Shown: positions 1-6,824 of the stretch, in pieces | Layout: every line of letters begins with the position of its first letter | How positions within the stretch are numbered: the first letter of the stretch is position 1 | Source: JANXDG01 sp964521665 | Lineage (GTDB): Bacteria; Elusimicrobiota; Endomicrobiia; DTEH01 | DNA: 15,314 nucleotides | Assembly: GCA_964521665.1 (NCBI GenBank) | Contig: CAZFSG010000031.1 | Span: forward strand, 1 to 15,314 | Reading direction: 5' to 3' | The notes under the pieces: model-generated | The model's database searches: none | What the model saw: the letters and a program-made list of their open reading frames with translations, nothing else | Told to the model about the DNA's origin: nothing | Translations under genes and position numbers: made by a program

Positions 1-57
1 TATCAACAATTGTTTTAGTAGTTTATATAATACGTGTGGAAAAATAAAGAGTTCTAG

Positions 58-306
58 TAACTAAAAATGGTGTTCTTTGAAATACAAAAAATTACAATTT
101 GGTAGCCGCAGGCTTCGGTCTGCGTACATTATTTTGTAGTCGCAAACCTTGGTTTGCATATATTATTTGTAGTTGCAGACTTGGTCTGCTAAAATATATA
201 GCAAAGCAAGCTTTGCAGCTACAATTTTTATTTATTTTGTAGCGTAATAATGCAATAACGCAGTTATTGCAGTACAAAAAAATTGCAACAACATGCTTGT
301 TTGCAA
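58..306 (-). repeat. Tandem hairpin array with conserved tail, copy 1
   Basis: This is a run of six short inverted repeats. On the plus strand, units start with (G)TAG at 102, 136, 169, about 198 and 239, a spacing near 34 bp where regular. The stems are 107-113/118-124 (loop TTCG), 142-148/151-157, 175-180/184-189, 201-207/210-216, 251-259/263-271 and 283-291/297-306. Stem sequences differ (GCAGGC, GCAAACC, GCAGAC, GCAAAGC, GCAATAAC) but nearly all bases stay paired, while the GCA...TGC ends are constant. A tail at 58-78 (minus strand AAAGAACACC, then ATTTTTAGTTA) recurs beside the second array at 5980-6002. The minus orientation is chosen so that the tail follows the hairpins. No gene is credible here. 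The biological role is unknown. Confidence 0.7.
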
Positions 307-397
307 CTCAAAAGATGTTTTTTATATAAAAAAAGTTAAGAGTAGTAAGTGAAGACGAAGGTAAATTTTTAAGTTATCCACTCTGCGTAATTGCCAT

Positions 398-586
398 CCT
401 CTCTATCAAGAGGGGTGTCTGATAGAACGGGGTGGGTAATAAAAACACACCCCTATTGTCCCTCTTACTAGAGGGGACAATGGGTTTTTCTTTTTGGTTA
501 ACTTTCTTTTTTCCTAAAAAGAAAGTAACTCCCCTCTATAAAGAGGGGAATAATAAAGGTGTGTATATTTTCTCTTATTAGAGGGG
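398..586. repeat. Cluster of CCCCTCT/AGAGGGG palindromic repeats
   Basis: Four copies of a short palindrome, 7-bp arms around a 4-nt loop, lie at 398-415, 460-476, 531-548 and 569-586. The copy at 531-548 is perfect (CCCCTCT, ATAA, AGAGGGG). The one at 569-586 has decayed so that only some pairs and G-T wobbles remain. Copies 1 and 4 share a downstream tail of the type GGGGTGKCTGATA, and most copies have a GTGTGT-like string nearby, so the repeated unit is longer than the palindrome. An unrelated 11-bp perfect A/T-rich hairpin (501-511/516-526) sits between copies. The same family recurs at 9018-9070. It looks like a dispersed intergenic repeat, with no coding capacity. Confidence 0.75.
451..495 (+). 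terminator. Possible intrinsic terminator
   Basis: A 15-bp stem with two single-base bulges (451-465/470-484, loop TACT) is followed directly by an 11-nt tract, TTTTTCTTTTT, on the plus strand. It is one of the palindromic repeats extended by a TTGTC/GACAA outer stem. Any gene it would terminate must lie left of the window, since no coding region precedes it here. An alternative hairpin, 429-437 with 445-453, would compete for its first three bases. Confidence 0.4.
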
Positions 587-630
587 TGGCTGATAAACAT
601 ATGTTTAATTCTACTTAGGGGTAAGCAATT

Positions 631-1941
631 ATGAAAGTATTAGTTTTAGGTTCTGGCGGCAGAGAACATACAATTGTATGGAAACTAAAACAATCAAAAA
701 ATTTATCAGCCTTATATTGTATTCCTGGTAATGGTGGTATTTCAATGGATACTATTTGTGAACCTAACATAAAAATTGTTGAATTTGAAAAAATATATGA
801 CTTTATAATTAGGAACAAAATTGACTTTGTTATCGTAGGTCCTGAACAACCATTAGTTGAAGGAATAAAAGATTACTTACAACAAAAAAACGTACCTGTT
901 TTTTCACCAACAAAAAATCAAGCAACTTTAGAAGGCAGTAAAGTTTTTGCAAAACAGTTTATGAAAAAATATAATATACCTACTGCTGACTTTGTTGTTG
1001 CGGAAAGTTATGAGGATGCACAAAATAAACTTAACGAAATGTTTAAAAAATATCCGGAAGGTGTTGTAATAAAAGCAGATGGTCTTGCTGCAGGAAAAGG
1101 TGCTGTTGTATGTGATAATATAACACAAGCGCAACAAGTTATATATGATATGATGGTAAAAAAAATTTTTGGTAGATCCGGTGAAAAAGTTGTTATTGAA
1201 AAAAAACTTAATGGTATAGAAATATCAGTTATTGCATTTTGTGATGGAGAAACAATTCTTCCGTTGACTCATTCTCAAGATCATAAACAAATCTTTGATG
1301 GTGATAAAGGACCAAATACAGGTGGGATGGGAGCATATTCACCATTACCTTTTGTATCAAAAAAGTTAGAAGAAAAAATTTATGAACAAATAATAAAAAA
1401 TTTTTTATATGGTGTAAAGGATTCTGGTCTCGGATATTGCGGAGTAATATATTTTGGTTTGATGATAGAAAATTTATCTAAAGACAATGAACAACCCTAT
1501 GTTTTAGAATTTAACTGTAGGTTTGGAGATCCGGAAACACAAGCGATTTTACCTTTACTACAAAATGATTTGTTAGAAGTATTCATAAACACGGTTGAAA
1601 GAAAACTGAAAAATTTAAAACTTAGTTTTGAAGATAACTATACTTGTTGTGTAGTATTAGCATCTAAAGGTTATCCAGGTGAGTATGAGACAGGAAAAGA
1701 AATATATGGTTTAGATGAAATTTCTGAACTTGATAATGTTTATATTTTTCATGCTGGGACAAAATTTTCTAATGGTAAATTTTTTACTGCTGGTGGAAGA
1801 GTGTTGAATATTGTAGGTAAAGGAAAAACATTACAACAAGCAATAAATACTGCATATAACGCAGTAGAAAAAATATATTTTGAAAACAAATATTACAGAA
1901 CTGATATCGGTAAGAAAGGATTAATCTATGCTAACATATAA
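631..1941 (+). CDS. purD: Phosphoribosylamine--glycine ligase (GAR synthetase)
   Basis: PurD catalyses the ATP-dependent joining of glycine to 5-phosphoribosylamine, the second step of de novo purine synthesis, in the cytosol. The 436-residue protein is close to the usual length of about 430. It has the N-terminal GSGGREH motif (residues 7-13), a GPEQPLVEG segment, the ATP-grasp segment VVIKADGLAAGKGAVV, the SQDHKQIFDGDKGPNTGGMGAYSP signature and the metal-binding EFNCRFGDPETQ motif. The ATG is preceded by AGGGGT (617-622) at normal Shine-Dalgarno spacing. The gene opens the purD-purM-purN-like operon and overlaps purM by 14 bp. It follows about 630 bp of repeat-rich non-coding DNA. Confidence 0.97.
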   Translation: MKVLVLGSGGREHTIVWKLKQSKNLSALYCIPGNGGISMDTICEPNIKIVEFEKIYDFIIRNKIDFVIVGPEQPLVEGIKDYLQQKNVPVFSPTKNQATLEGSKVFAKQFMKKYNIPTADFVVAESYEDAQNKLNEMFKKYPEGVVIKADGLAAGKGAVVCDNITQAQQVIYDMMVKKIFGRSGEKVVIEKKLNGIEISVIAFCDGETILPLTHSQDHKQIFDGDKGPNTGGMGAYSPLPFVSKKLEEKIYEQIIKNFLYGVKDSGLGYCGVIYFGLMIENLSKDNEQPYVLEFNCRFGDPETQAILPLLQNDLLEVFINTVERKLKNLKLSFEDNYTCCVVLASKGYPGEYETGKEIYGLDEISELDNVYIFHAGTKFSNGKFFTAGGRVLNIVGKGKTLQQAINTAYNAVEKIYFENKYYRTDIGKKGLIYANI

Positions 1942-2899
1942 AAAATCCGGAGTTGACATAGATAAAGCAAACAAGTTTGTAGAATGGCTTAAGAAAAAAT
2001 TTCCAAAAATAGGTTTCTTCAGCGGTACCTATAGAGTAGATAAAAATAAACTTCTCGTTGCAACAACTGACGGTGTTGGAACAAAAATAAAACTTGCACA
2101 AATTTTAAATAAACATGATACTGTTGGTATTGATCTTGTTGCAATGAATGTAAACGATATAATAACTTGTGGTGCAAAACCTATATTTTTTTTAGACTAT
2201 ATTGCTTGTGGGAAAATAAATTTATCATTGCTTAAAGAAATAATGAAAGGTATAATAAAAGGATGTAAACTTGCAAAATGTGAACTTTTAGGTGGAGAAA
2301 CTGCAGAATTACCTGGTATGTACAAAAATGAAGATTATGATTTAGCAGGATTTGCTTGTGGTATTGTTGAAGAAAAAAATTTTATCAATGGTGATTATGT
2401 CTCAGATGGAGATAAAATCGTTGGTTTGTTTTCCTCAGGGTTACATTCAAATGGTTTTTCATTAGTAAGAAAAATTTTTTCAAAAGAAGAAATTAAAAAA
2501 TATGGAAAAATTTTATTAACACCAACAAAAATTTATGTTAACGAAATACTACAACTTTTAAATGTATTTAAACCAAACCAAGAAATAAAAGCTATTGTTA
2601 ACATTACTGGTGGTGGGTTCTACGACAACATTATCCGTGTTCTTCCTAAAGATTGTTCTTGTATTATAGATAAAAACAGTTGGGAACCATATCCCATATT
2701 CAATCTTATCCAACAAAAAGGTGAAGTACCAGATAAAGAAATGTATCGCACATTTAATATGGGTATAGGAATGGTAATTATTGTACACAAAAAAATTTGT
2801 GACAAAGTTATAACCTTTTTTAATAAAAAATGCGCTATTATTGGTGAAGTCTATTCTGATAATAAACATAAAGTTAAAATTTTAGGTATTGATGAATAA
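1928..2899 (+). CDS. purM: Phosphoribosylformylglycinamidine cyclo-ligase (AIR synthetase)
   Basis: PurM closes the imidazole ring by converting FGAM to AIR with ATP, the fifth step of purine synthesis. Family signatures are visible in order: YKKSGVDID at the N-terminus, TTDGVGTKIKLA, GIDLVAMNVNDI, GGETAELPGMY, SGLHSNGFSLVRK, NITGGGFYDN and the C-terminal EMYRTFNMGIGMV. At 323 residues it is slightly shorter than the usual 340-350, mostly in a reduced stretch between the N-terminal signature and TTDGVGT. The start lies inside the end of purD and has its own AAAGGA (1915-1920) seven bases upstream, so both independent initiation and translational coupling are plausible. Confidence 0.97.
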   Translation: MLTYKKSGVDIDKANKFVEWLKKKFPKIGFFSGTYRVDKNKLLVATTDGVGTKIKLAQILNKHDTVGIDLVAMNVNDIITCGAKPIFFLDYIACGKINLSLLKEIMKGIIKGCKLAKCELLGGETAELPGMYKNEDYDLAGFACGIVEEKNFINGDYVSDGDKIVGLFSSGLHSNGFSLVRKIFSKEEIKKYGKILLTPTKIYVNEILQLLNVFKPNQEIKAIVNITGGGFYDNIIRVLPKDCSCIIDKNSWEPYPIFNLIQQKGEVPDKEMYRTFNMGIGMVIIVHKKICDKVITFFNKKCAIIGEVYSDNKHKVKILGIDE

Positions 2900-2913
2900 T
2901 CAATAACCCAACT

Positions 2914-3633
2914 ATGAAAAAGCTTCAAATTGGATGGTTTGCAACATCAAGAGGAACTACTTCACTTAAAATCTTTAATTATATCTATGATGCAATAAAA
3001 AACAACGAACTTAATGCTGAGATAAAGTTTGTTTTTATAAATCGGCAGTTAGGTGAAGCAGAAAATTCTGACCGATTCATAAATACTGTAAAAAGTTTTG
3101 ACATTCCTATTGTCTCGTTTTCGTCATTAAAGTTTATGCCAGAACTAAGAAAAAATAATCTTGAAGAATGGCGTACTTTGTTTGATACCGAAGTTTATGA
3201 AAGAATAAAAGATTTCAATGTTGATATTATAATGCTTGCTGGTTATATGCTGATTTTAAGTAAATTTTTATGTAATAAATTTACTTTTATAAACTTACAT
3301 CCAGCACTACCTTGGGGACCAAAAGGTACCTGGCAAGAAGTTATAAACCAAATAATAAATGAGAAACATAAAGAACATGGTGTAATGATACATCTTGTTA
3401 CCGAAGATTTAGACCGAGGTCCCGTGCTCACATACTGCAAGTTTGCAATAAAAGAATACGATTTTGATAAGATTAGACAAGAGGGTGTTCAATACGAACT
3501 TCCATTGATTAAAAAAACTTTGCAGCTGTTATCAGAAGAAAAGTTAAAAATTGTTGACAAAAAAGTTTATTATAACAATGAGTTGTTACCAAAAGGATTA
3601 GAAATTTCTACTGAAGATTTGTTAAAAATTTAA
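2914..3633 (+). CDS. Divergent PurN-like formyltransferase
   Basis: This is a formyltransferase-fold protein probably acting as phosphoribosylglycinamide formyltransferase (GAR to FGAR with 10-formyl-THF), inferred from its position 14 bp after purM. The catalytic triad of PurN is recognisable: N127 and H129 in INLHPAL and D167 in EDLDRGP, with LAGYMLILS before and HGVMIHLV between. Several features are atypical. The N-terminal glycine-rich SGxGSN motif is replaced by GWFATSRGTTSL, the post-HP loop reads PWGPKGTWQ, and 239 residues exceeds the usual 190-215. I therefore leave the symbol blank, although purN is the best guess. There is no obvious Shine-Dalgarno sequence before the ATG. The last 12 bp overlap the 3' end of the convergent minus-strand gene. 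Confidence 0.8.
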   Translation: MKKLQIGWFATSRGTTSLKIFNYIYDAIKNNELNAEIKFVFINRQLGEAENSDRFINTVKSFDIPIVSFSSLKFMPELRKNNLEEWRTLFDTEVYERIKDFNVDIIMLAGYMLILSKFLCNKFTFINLHPALPWGPKGTWQEVINQIINEKHKEHGVMIHLVTEDLDRGPVLTYCKFAIKEYDFDKIRQEGVQYELPLIKKTLQLLSEEKLKIVDKKVYYNNELLPKGLEISTEDLLKI

Positions 3634-4470
3634 AGATAAAATTTTTTGTTCTTGAGTTATATAAGTTTTGCTTCTTTTCAAAACTTCGTCCCAGTCAACT
3701 TTGTGTCCATCAAATTCTGGCCCATCACAACAAACATATTTTATTTTGCCATCATAAGTGATCCTGCAGGAACCACACATACCTGTACCATCTACCATGA
3801 TGGTGTTTAAAGAGACAACTGTCGGAATATCAAAGTTTTTTGTAAGTTCTGAAACTGCTTTCATCATTAAAACAGGTCCTACTGCATATACTAAATCTAT
3901 TTTTTCTTTTTTAATCAGATTTTGTAAAACATCAGTAACTAATCCTTTTATGCCATAACTACCATCATCTGTTGTAACATAAACTTCATCAGATATCTCT
4001 CTAAATTTATCTTCAAGAATAACTAAATTTTTGTTTCTTGCGCCAATAATTGTAATAATCTTATTATTTTTTTCCTTAAGTGCTTTTGCAATCGGGTAAA
4101 TCTCAGCAGTACCTACACCACCACCAACTAAAACTACATTGCCAAAAAATTTTATCTCTGTAGGTTTACCTAACGGTCCTACAATGTGATACAATTCATC
4201 TCCAATATTAAGTTTACCTAAAAGTTTTGTTGTAAAACCTACTTCTTGAAATATTAAAGTAATTGTTTGTAAAGAAAGATCTGCTTCTGTAATCGTTAAA
4301 GGTATACGTTCACCTTCTTCTACAACCATAAGAATTACAAACTGTCCTGGTTGATAATGTTGAGCAATCACTGGTGAAAAAACTTTTATTTGTGTGATTT
4401 TAATACCATTAAATTCGCCTAAGACTTTTTTATCAACAATTTTTGCTGATTTTATTTCAAACTTGTTCAT
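3622..4470 (-). CDS. NfnA/SudB-like FAD/NAD-binding ferredoxin-NADP reductase subunit
   Basis: This 282-residue flavoprotein belongs to the sulfide dehydrogenase SudB / NfnA / PyrK-like group. It has a ferredoxin-reductase FAD domain (RIPLTI at 55-60), an NAD(P)-binding GGGVGTAE motif (116-123), a TTDDGSYGIKGLVTDVL segment (166-182) and a C-terminal [2Fe-2S] region with C232, C235 and C247/C248. D227 in MVDGTGMCGSC fits the Asp-Cys3 cluster ligation reported for the Pyrococcus furiosus enzyme. Known relatives pair with a larger subunit (SudA/NfnB) in NADH-dependent ferredoxin-NADP reduction. No such partner gene is in this window: the gene starts inside glnA (ATGA overlap at 4467-4470) and ends against the convergent purN-like gene. 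The exact substrate is therefore open. Confidence 0.88.
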   Translation of the reverse strand: MNKFEIKSAKIVDKKVLGEFNGIKITQIKVFSPVIAQHYQPGQFVILMVVEEGERIPLTITEADLSLQTITLIFQEVGFTTKLLGKLNIGDELYHIVGPLGKPTEIKFFGNVVLVGGGVGTAEIYPIAKALKEKNNKIITIIGARNKNLVILEDKFREISDEVYVTTDDGSYGIKGLVTDVLQNLIKKEKIDLVYAVGPVLMMKAVSELTKNFDIPTVVSLNTIMVDGTGMCGSCRITYDGKIKYVCCDGPEFDGHKVDWDEVLKRSKTYITQEQKILSLNF

Positions 4471-5783
4471 AGTATTGACAGATACCTCTTAATTTCGTAA
4501 TCAGTTACTTTTGTTCTATAGTTATCCCATTCAATTTTTTTGTTCTCTAAAAATTTTGTATAAATATGTTCACCGAGCGTCTCTTTTAATAACTTTGATT
4601 CTTCTGCAATTTCTATTGCCTCAATCAGAGAACCAGGTAGTTCTTCAATCTTTCTTGCTTTACGTTCGATTTCTTCCATTTCGTATGCAGAAACTTCCAA
4701 CGGTTCAGGCAACGGATATTTATTCTTTATACCTTCAAGACCTGCCCTTAACATCACAGAAAAAGCTAAATACGGGTTGCATGCAGGATCAGGAAAACGT
4801 ACTTCTATCCGTGTTGATTTTTCTTTACCAGGTTTGTATTCTGGTACACGAATTAGAGCAGATCTGTTCCTTGTTGCCCAACAAATATAAACAGGTGCTT
4901 CATACCCAGGAACTAAACGTTTGTAAGAATTTACCCATTGGTTTGTAACAATACATATTTCTCTTGCATGCTTAAGTATTCCTGCAATAAAATATTTTGC
5001 AATATCTGACAGATGATATTTATCTTTTTCAGAAAAAAACATGTTCTTATCATTATTAAACAAACTTTGATGAACATGCATACCCGAACCATTAACACCA
5101 GCAATAGGTTTTGGCATAAAAGTAGCATATAATCCAAACTCTCTTGCAACTTCTTTTACTAAAACCTTATATGCAATAACTTTATCTGCCATCCTTAATG
5201 CAGAATCGTACTTTAAATCTATCTCATGTTGACTCGGTGCAACTTCATGATGAGCATATTCAGCCTCTATACCCATCAAAGATAAATATTCAATTGTTTT
5301 TGTTCTTAAATTTATACCTAAATCTTCACCAGGCATTGAATCAAAATATCCTGCATTGTCAACAAGTTCCGGAATTTTATCTGATTTAAAATAAAAATAT
5401 TCAAGTTCAGGTCCTACATAATATTCTGTAAAACCAAATTTCTTTATTTCTTCAAGATTTCTTTTTAAACAATATCTTGGGTCACCTTCATAAGGTTTAC
5501 CATCAGGTGTGTAAATATCACAAACCATTTTTGCAGTGTCTTCTTTATATGGCAGAATTTTGAAACTTTCAGGGTCAGGTTTCGCTATTAAGTCAGATTC
5601 ATAAATACGTGCAAAACCTTCAATTGATGATCCATCAAAACCCATTCCTGTCTCTAACGCTTCAGGAAGTTCAGAAGAAGTTATTGTGAACATTTTAATT
5701 CTGCCAAGTATGTCAGTAAACCACATCTCTATAAATCTTATATTTTTTGATGCTACAATTTCTAATACTTCCTTTTTATCCAT
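4467..5783 (-). CDS. glnA: Type I glutamine synthetase (GSI-alpha-like)
   Basis: This enzyme makes glutamine from glutamate, ammonia and ATP, the main route of ammonia assimilation. The 438 residues include GFDGSSIEGFARI (48-60), GPELEY (124-129), the AHHEVAPSQHEID metal and ATP site (177-189), KPIAGVNGSGMHVHQS (225-240), NSYKRLVPGYEAP (285-297), with E295 on the active-site flap, and RNRSALIRVPEY. Length and the C-terminal half match the GSI-alpha type. The adenylylation-site motif of GSI-beta enzymes (NLYDLP) is absent, so control by adenylylation is unlikely. R59 aligns with the Bacillus feedback-inhibition arginine in GFVRI. A strong AGGGGG (minus strand, 5790-5795) precedes the start by six bases. 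It is the first gene of a two-gene unit with the NfnA-like gene. Confidence 0.96.
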   Translation of the reverse strand: MDKKEVLEIVASKNIRFIEMWFTDILGRIKMFTITSSELPEALETGMGFDGSSIEGFARIYESDLIAKPDPESFKILPYKEDTAKMVCDIYTPDGKPYEGDPRYCLKRNLEEIKKFGFTEYYVGPELEYFYFKSDKIPELVDNAGYFDSMPGEDLGINLRTKTIEYLSLMGIEAEYAHHEVAPSQHEIDLKYDSALRMADKVIAYKVLVKEVAREFGLYATFMPKPIAGVNGSGMHVHQSLFNNDKNMFFSEKDKYHLSDIAKYFIAGILKHAREICIVTNQWVNSYKRLVPGYEAPVYICWATRNRSALIRVPEYKPGKEKSTRIEVRFPDPACNPYLAFSVMLRAGLEGIKNKYPLPEPLEVSAYEMEEIERKARKIEELPGSLIEAIEIAEESKLLKETLGEHIYTKFLENKKIEWDNYRTKVTDYEIKRYLSIL

Positions 5784-5869
5784 AGATTACCCCCTGTGTA
5801 TTTAAGTACTGTTAGCTTTTTTTATGATATTTATGAAAAATAAGATTCTTTTTTGGTGAAATTAATTAC

Positions 5870-6002
5870 GCAGGCTAAAGTCTGCATCTACCTAAAATTA
5901 AACTTACATTTTCGACTGCAACAACCATGTTATTGCGAACATTACACAGATTGAAGCATGCGGCTATAAAATTATATTTAAAGAACATCATTTTTTTAGT
6001 TA
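5870..6002 (+). repeat. Tandem hairpin array with conserved tail, copy 2
   Basis: This is a second, shorter copy of the element at 58-306, in the opposite orientation. It has three hairpin units: 5870-5875/5880-5885 (GCAGGC/GTCTGC), 5918-5925/5929-5936 (GCAACAAC/GTTATTGC, one mismatch) and a decayed third unit at 5945-5964. A CGGCTA, an AT-rich stretch and the tail AAAGAACATC...AGTTA (5980-6002) follow. The third unit plus tail aligns with the minus strand of 58-125 apart from an 8-10 bp gap and a few substitutions. It sits between the divergent glnA and HAD genes, and no small ORF in this 326-bp gap looks real. Confidence 0.7.
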
Positions 6003-6072
6003 ACAAACCCTGTATTTATGAGACTCTGTTATTTGTTTGTTATTATTAAATTTTGAAGTTTTTTATAAAATA

Positions 6073-6101
6073 TTGAATTATTTTGCAATATCTTATATAA
6101 T
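6073..6101 (+). promoter_or_regulatory. Sigma-70-type promoter for the HAD-yacL-ispDF unit
   Basis: TTGAAT (6073-6078) and a perfect TATAAT (6096-6101) are separated by exactly 17 bp. The ATG at 6110 starts only nine bases after the -10 box, so transcription would be expected to start at or within a few bases of the start codon. No Shine-Dalgarno sequence lies between them. Confidence 0.6.
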
Positions 6102-6109
6102 AAAAAATT

Positions 6110-6805
6110 ATGAATTTAGATTTTTCAAGATATAAACTAATTTTTTTTGATTTTGATGGTGTTATAGTTGATACAGAATGGGAACATTTTGCTGCGTTTA
6201 ATGATATTCTTTCAACTTACGGAATAAAAATTACAAAAAAAGAATATATGGAAGAATATCTTGCATACGATGATAAAGGTTGTTTTATAAAAGTGTTCAA
6301 AAACAAATTGGGTAAAGATTTGACAAAAAAAGAGGTGCAAAATTTAATAAAACAAAAAACTGAACTACTTATGGATAAACTTAAACAAAAAATTAAAGTT
6401 TATCCTGATACAATAAGATTTATAAATTTTTTATCAAAAAAATTTAAAGATATAAAATTATGTATTGTTTCTGGTGCGCTAAAGCAAGAGATTTTGTTTA
6501 TTTTAAAAAAACTTAAACTTGAAAACAAATTTTTTTTAATTATTTCTGCTGAAGATGTTAAAAATGGGAAACCATCTCCTGAACCGTTTTTAATTGCAAA
6601 ACAAAAAGTTGAACGTTTGTTAAATAAAAAATTTAATAATAATGAAATTCTTGTTATTGAAGATTCTATAAACGGAATAAAAGCAGCAATCAATGCTGGG
6701 TTTGATGTTTTATCTGTTGCACATACTTATCCATTTAAAAAATTGTTGGAAGTAAACCCAAATTATGTAGTAAAAAATTTGTTAGAAATATGTAATTATA
6801 AATAA
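6110..6805 (+). CDS. HAD-superfamily hydrolase, beta-phosphoglucomutase-like
   Basis: This is a haloacid-dehalogenase phosphatase or phosphomutase of 231 residues, of the small alpha-helical-cap subclass. Motif I is FFDFDGVIVDT with nucleophile D14 and acid/base D16. Motif II is VSGA with S121, motif III is K154 in NGKPSPEPF, and motif IV is VIEDSINGI with E184 and D185. The Asp two residues after the nucleophile and the GKPSPEPF string are shared by beta-phosphoglucomutases, phosphoglycolate phosphatases and sugar-phosphate phosphatases, so the substrate cannot be named. It is the first gene of the plus-strand block, reads from the promoter at 6073-6101 without a Shine-Dalgarno sequence, and is 19 bp before the PIN-TRAM gene. 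The lysine- and asparagine-rich composition reflects the AT bias. Confidence 0.88.
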   Translation: MNLDFSRYKLIFFDFDGVIVDTEWEHFAAFNDILSTYGIKITKKEYMEEYLAYDDKGCFIKVFKNKLGKDLTKKEVQNLIKQKTELLMDKLKQKIKVYPDTIRFINFLSKKFKDIKLCIVSGALKQEILFILKKLKLENKFFLIISAEDVKNGKPSPEPFLIAKQKVERLLNKKFNNNEILVIEDSINGIKAAINAGFDVLSVAHTYPFKKLLEVNPNYVVKNLLEICNYK

Positions 6806-6824
6806 ATATTATGGGGTACTTATT

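Noticed and set aside
92..277. 61-residue minus-strand open frame
   Set aside because: It lies wholly within the tandem hairpin array. Its composition follows the repeats and it has no ribosome-binding site.
102..306. CRISPR-like regular spacing of about 34 bp
   Set aside because: There is no identical repeat with unique spacers. The units are diverged hairpins with short AT-rich linkers, and no cas gene is present.
501..526. 11-bp perfect A/T-rich hairpin as a terminator
   Set aside because: No T-tract follows on either strand and no gene ends nearby. It is more likely part of the repeat cluster.
4511..4948. 145-residue plus-strand open frame
   Set aside because: It is antisense to glnA, whose motifs are fully conserved, so it is a shadow frame.
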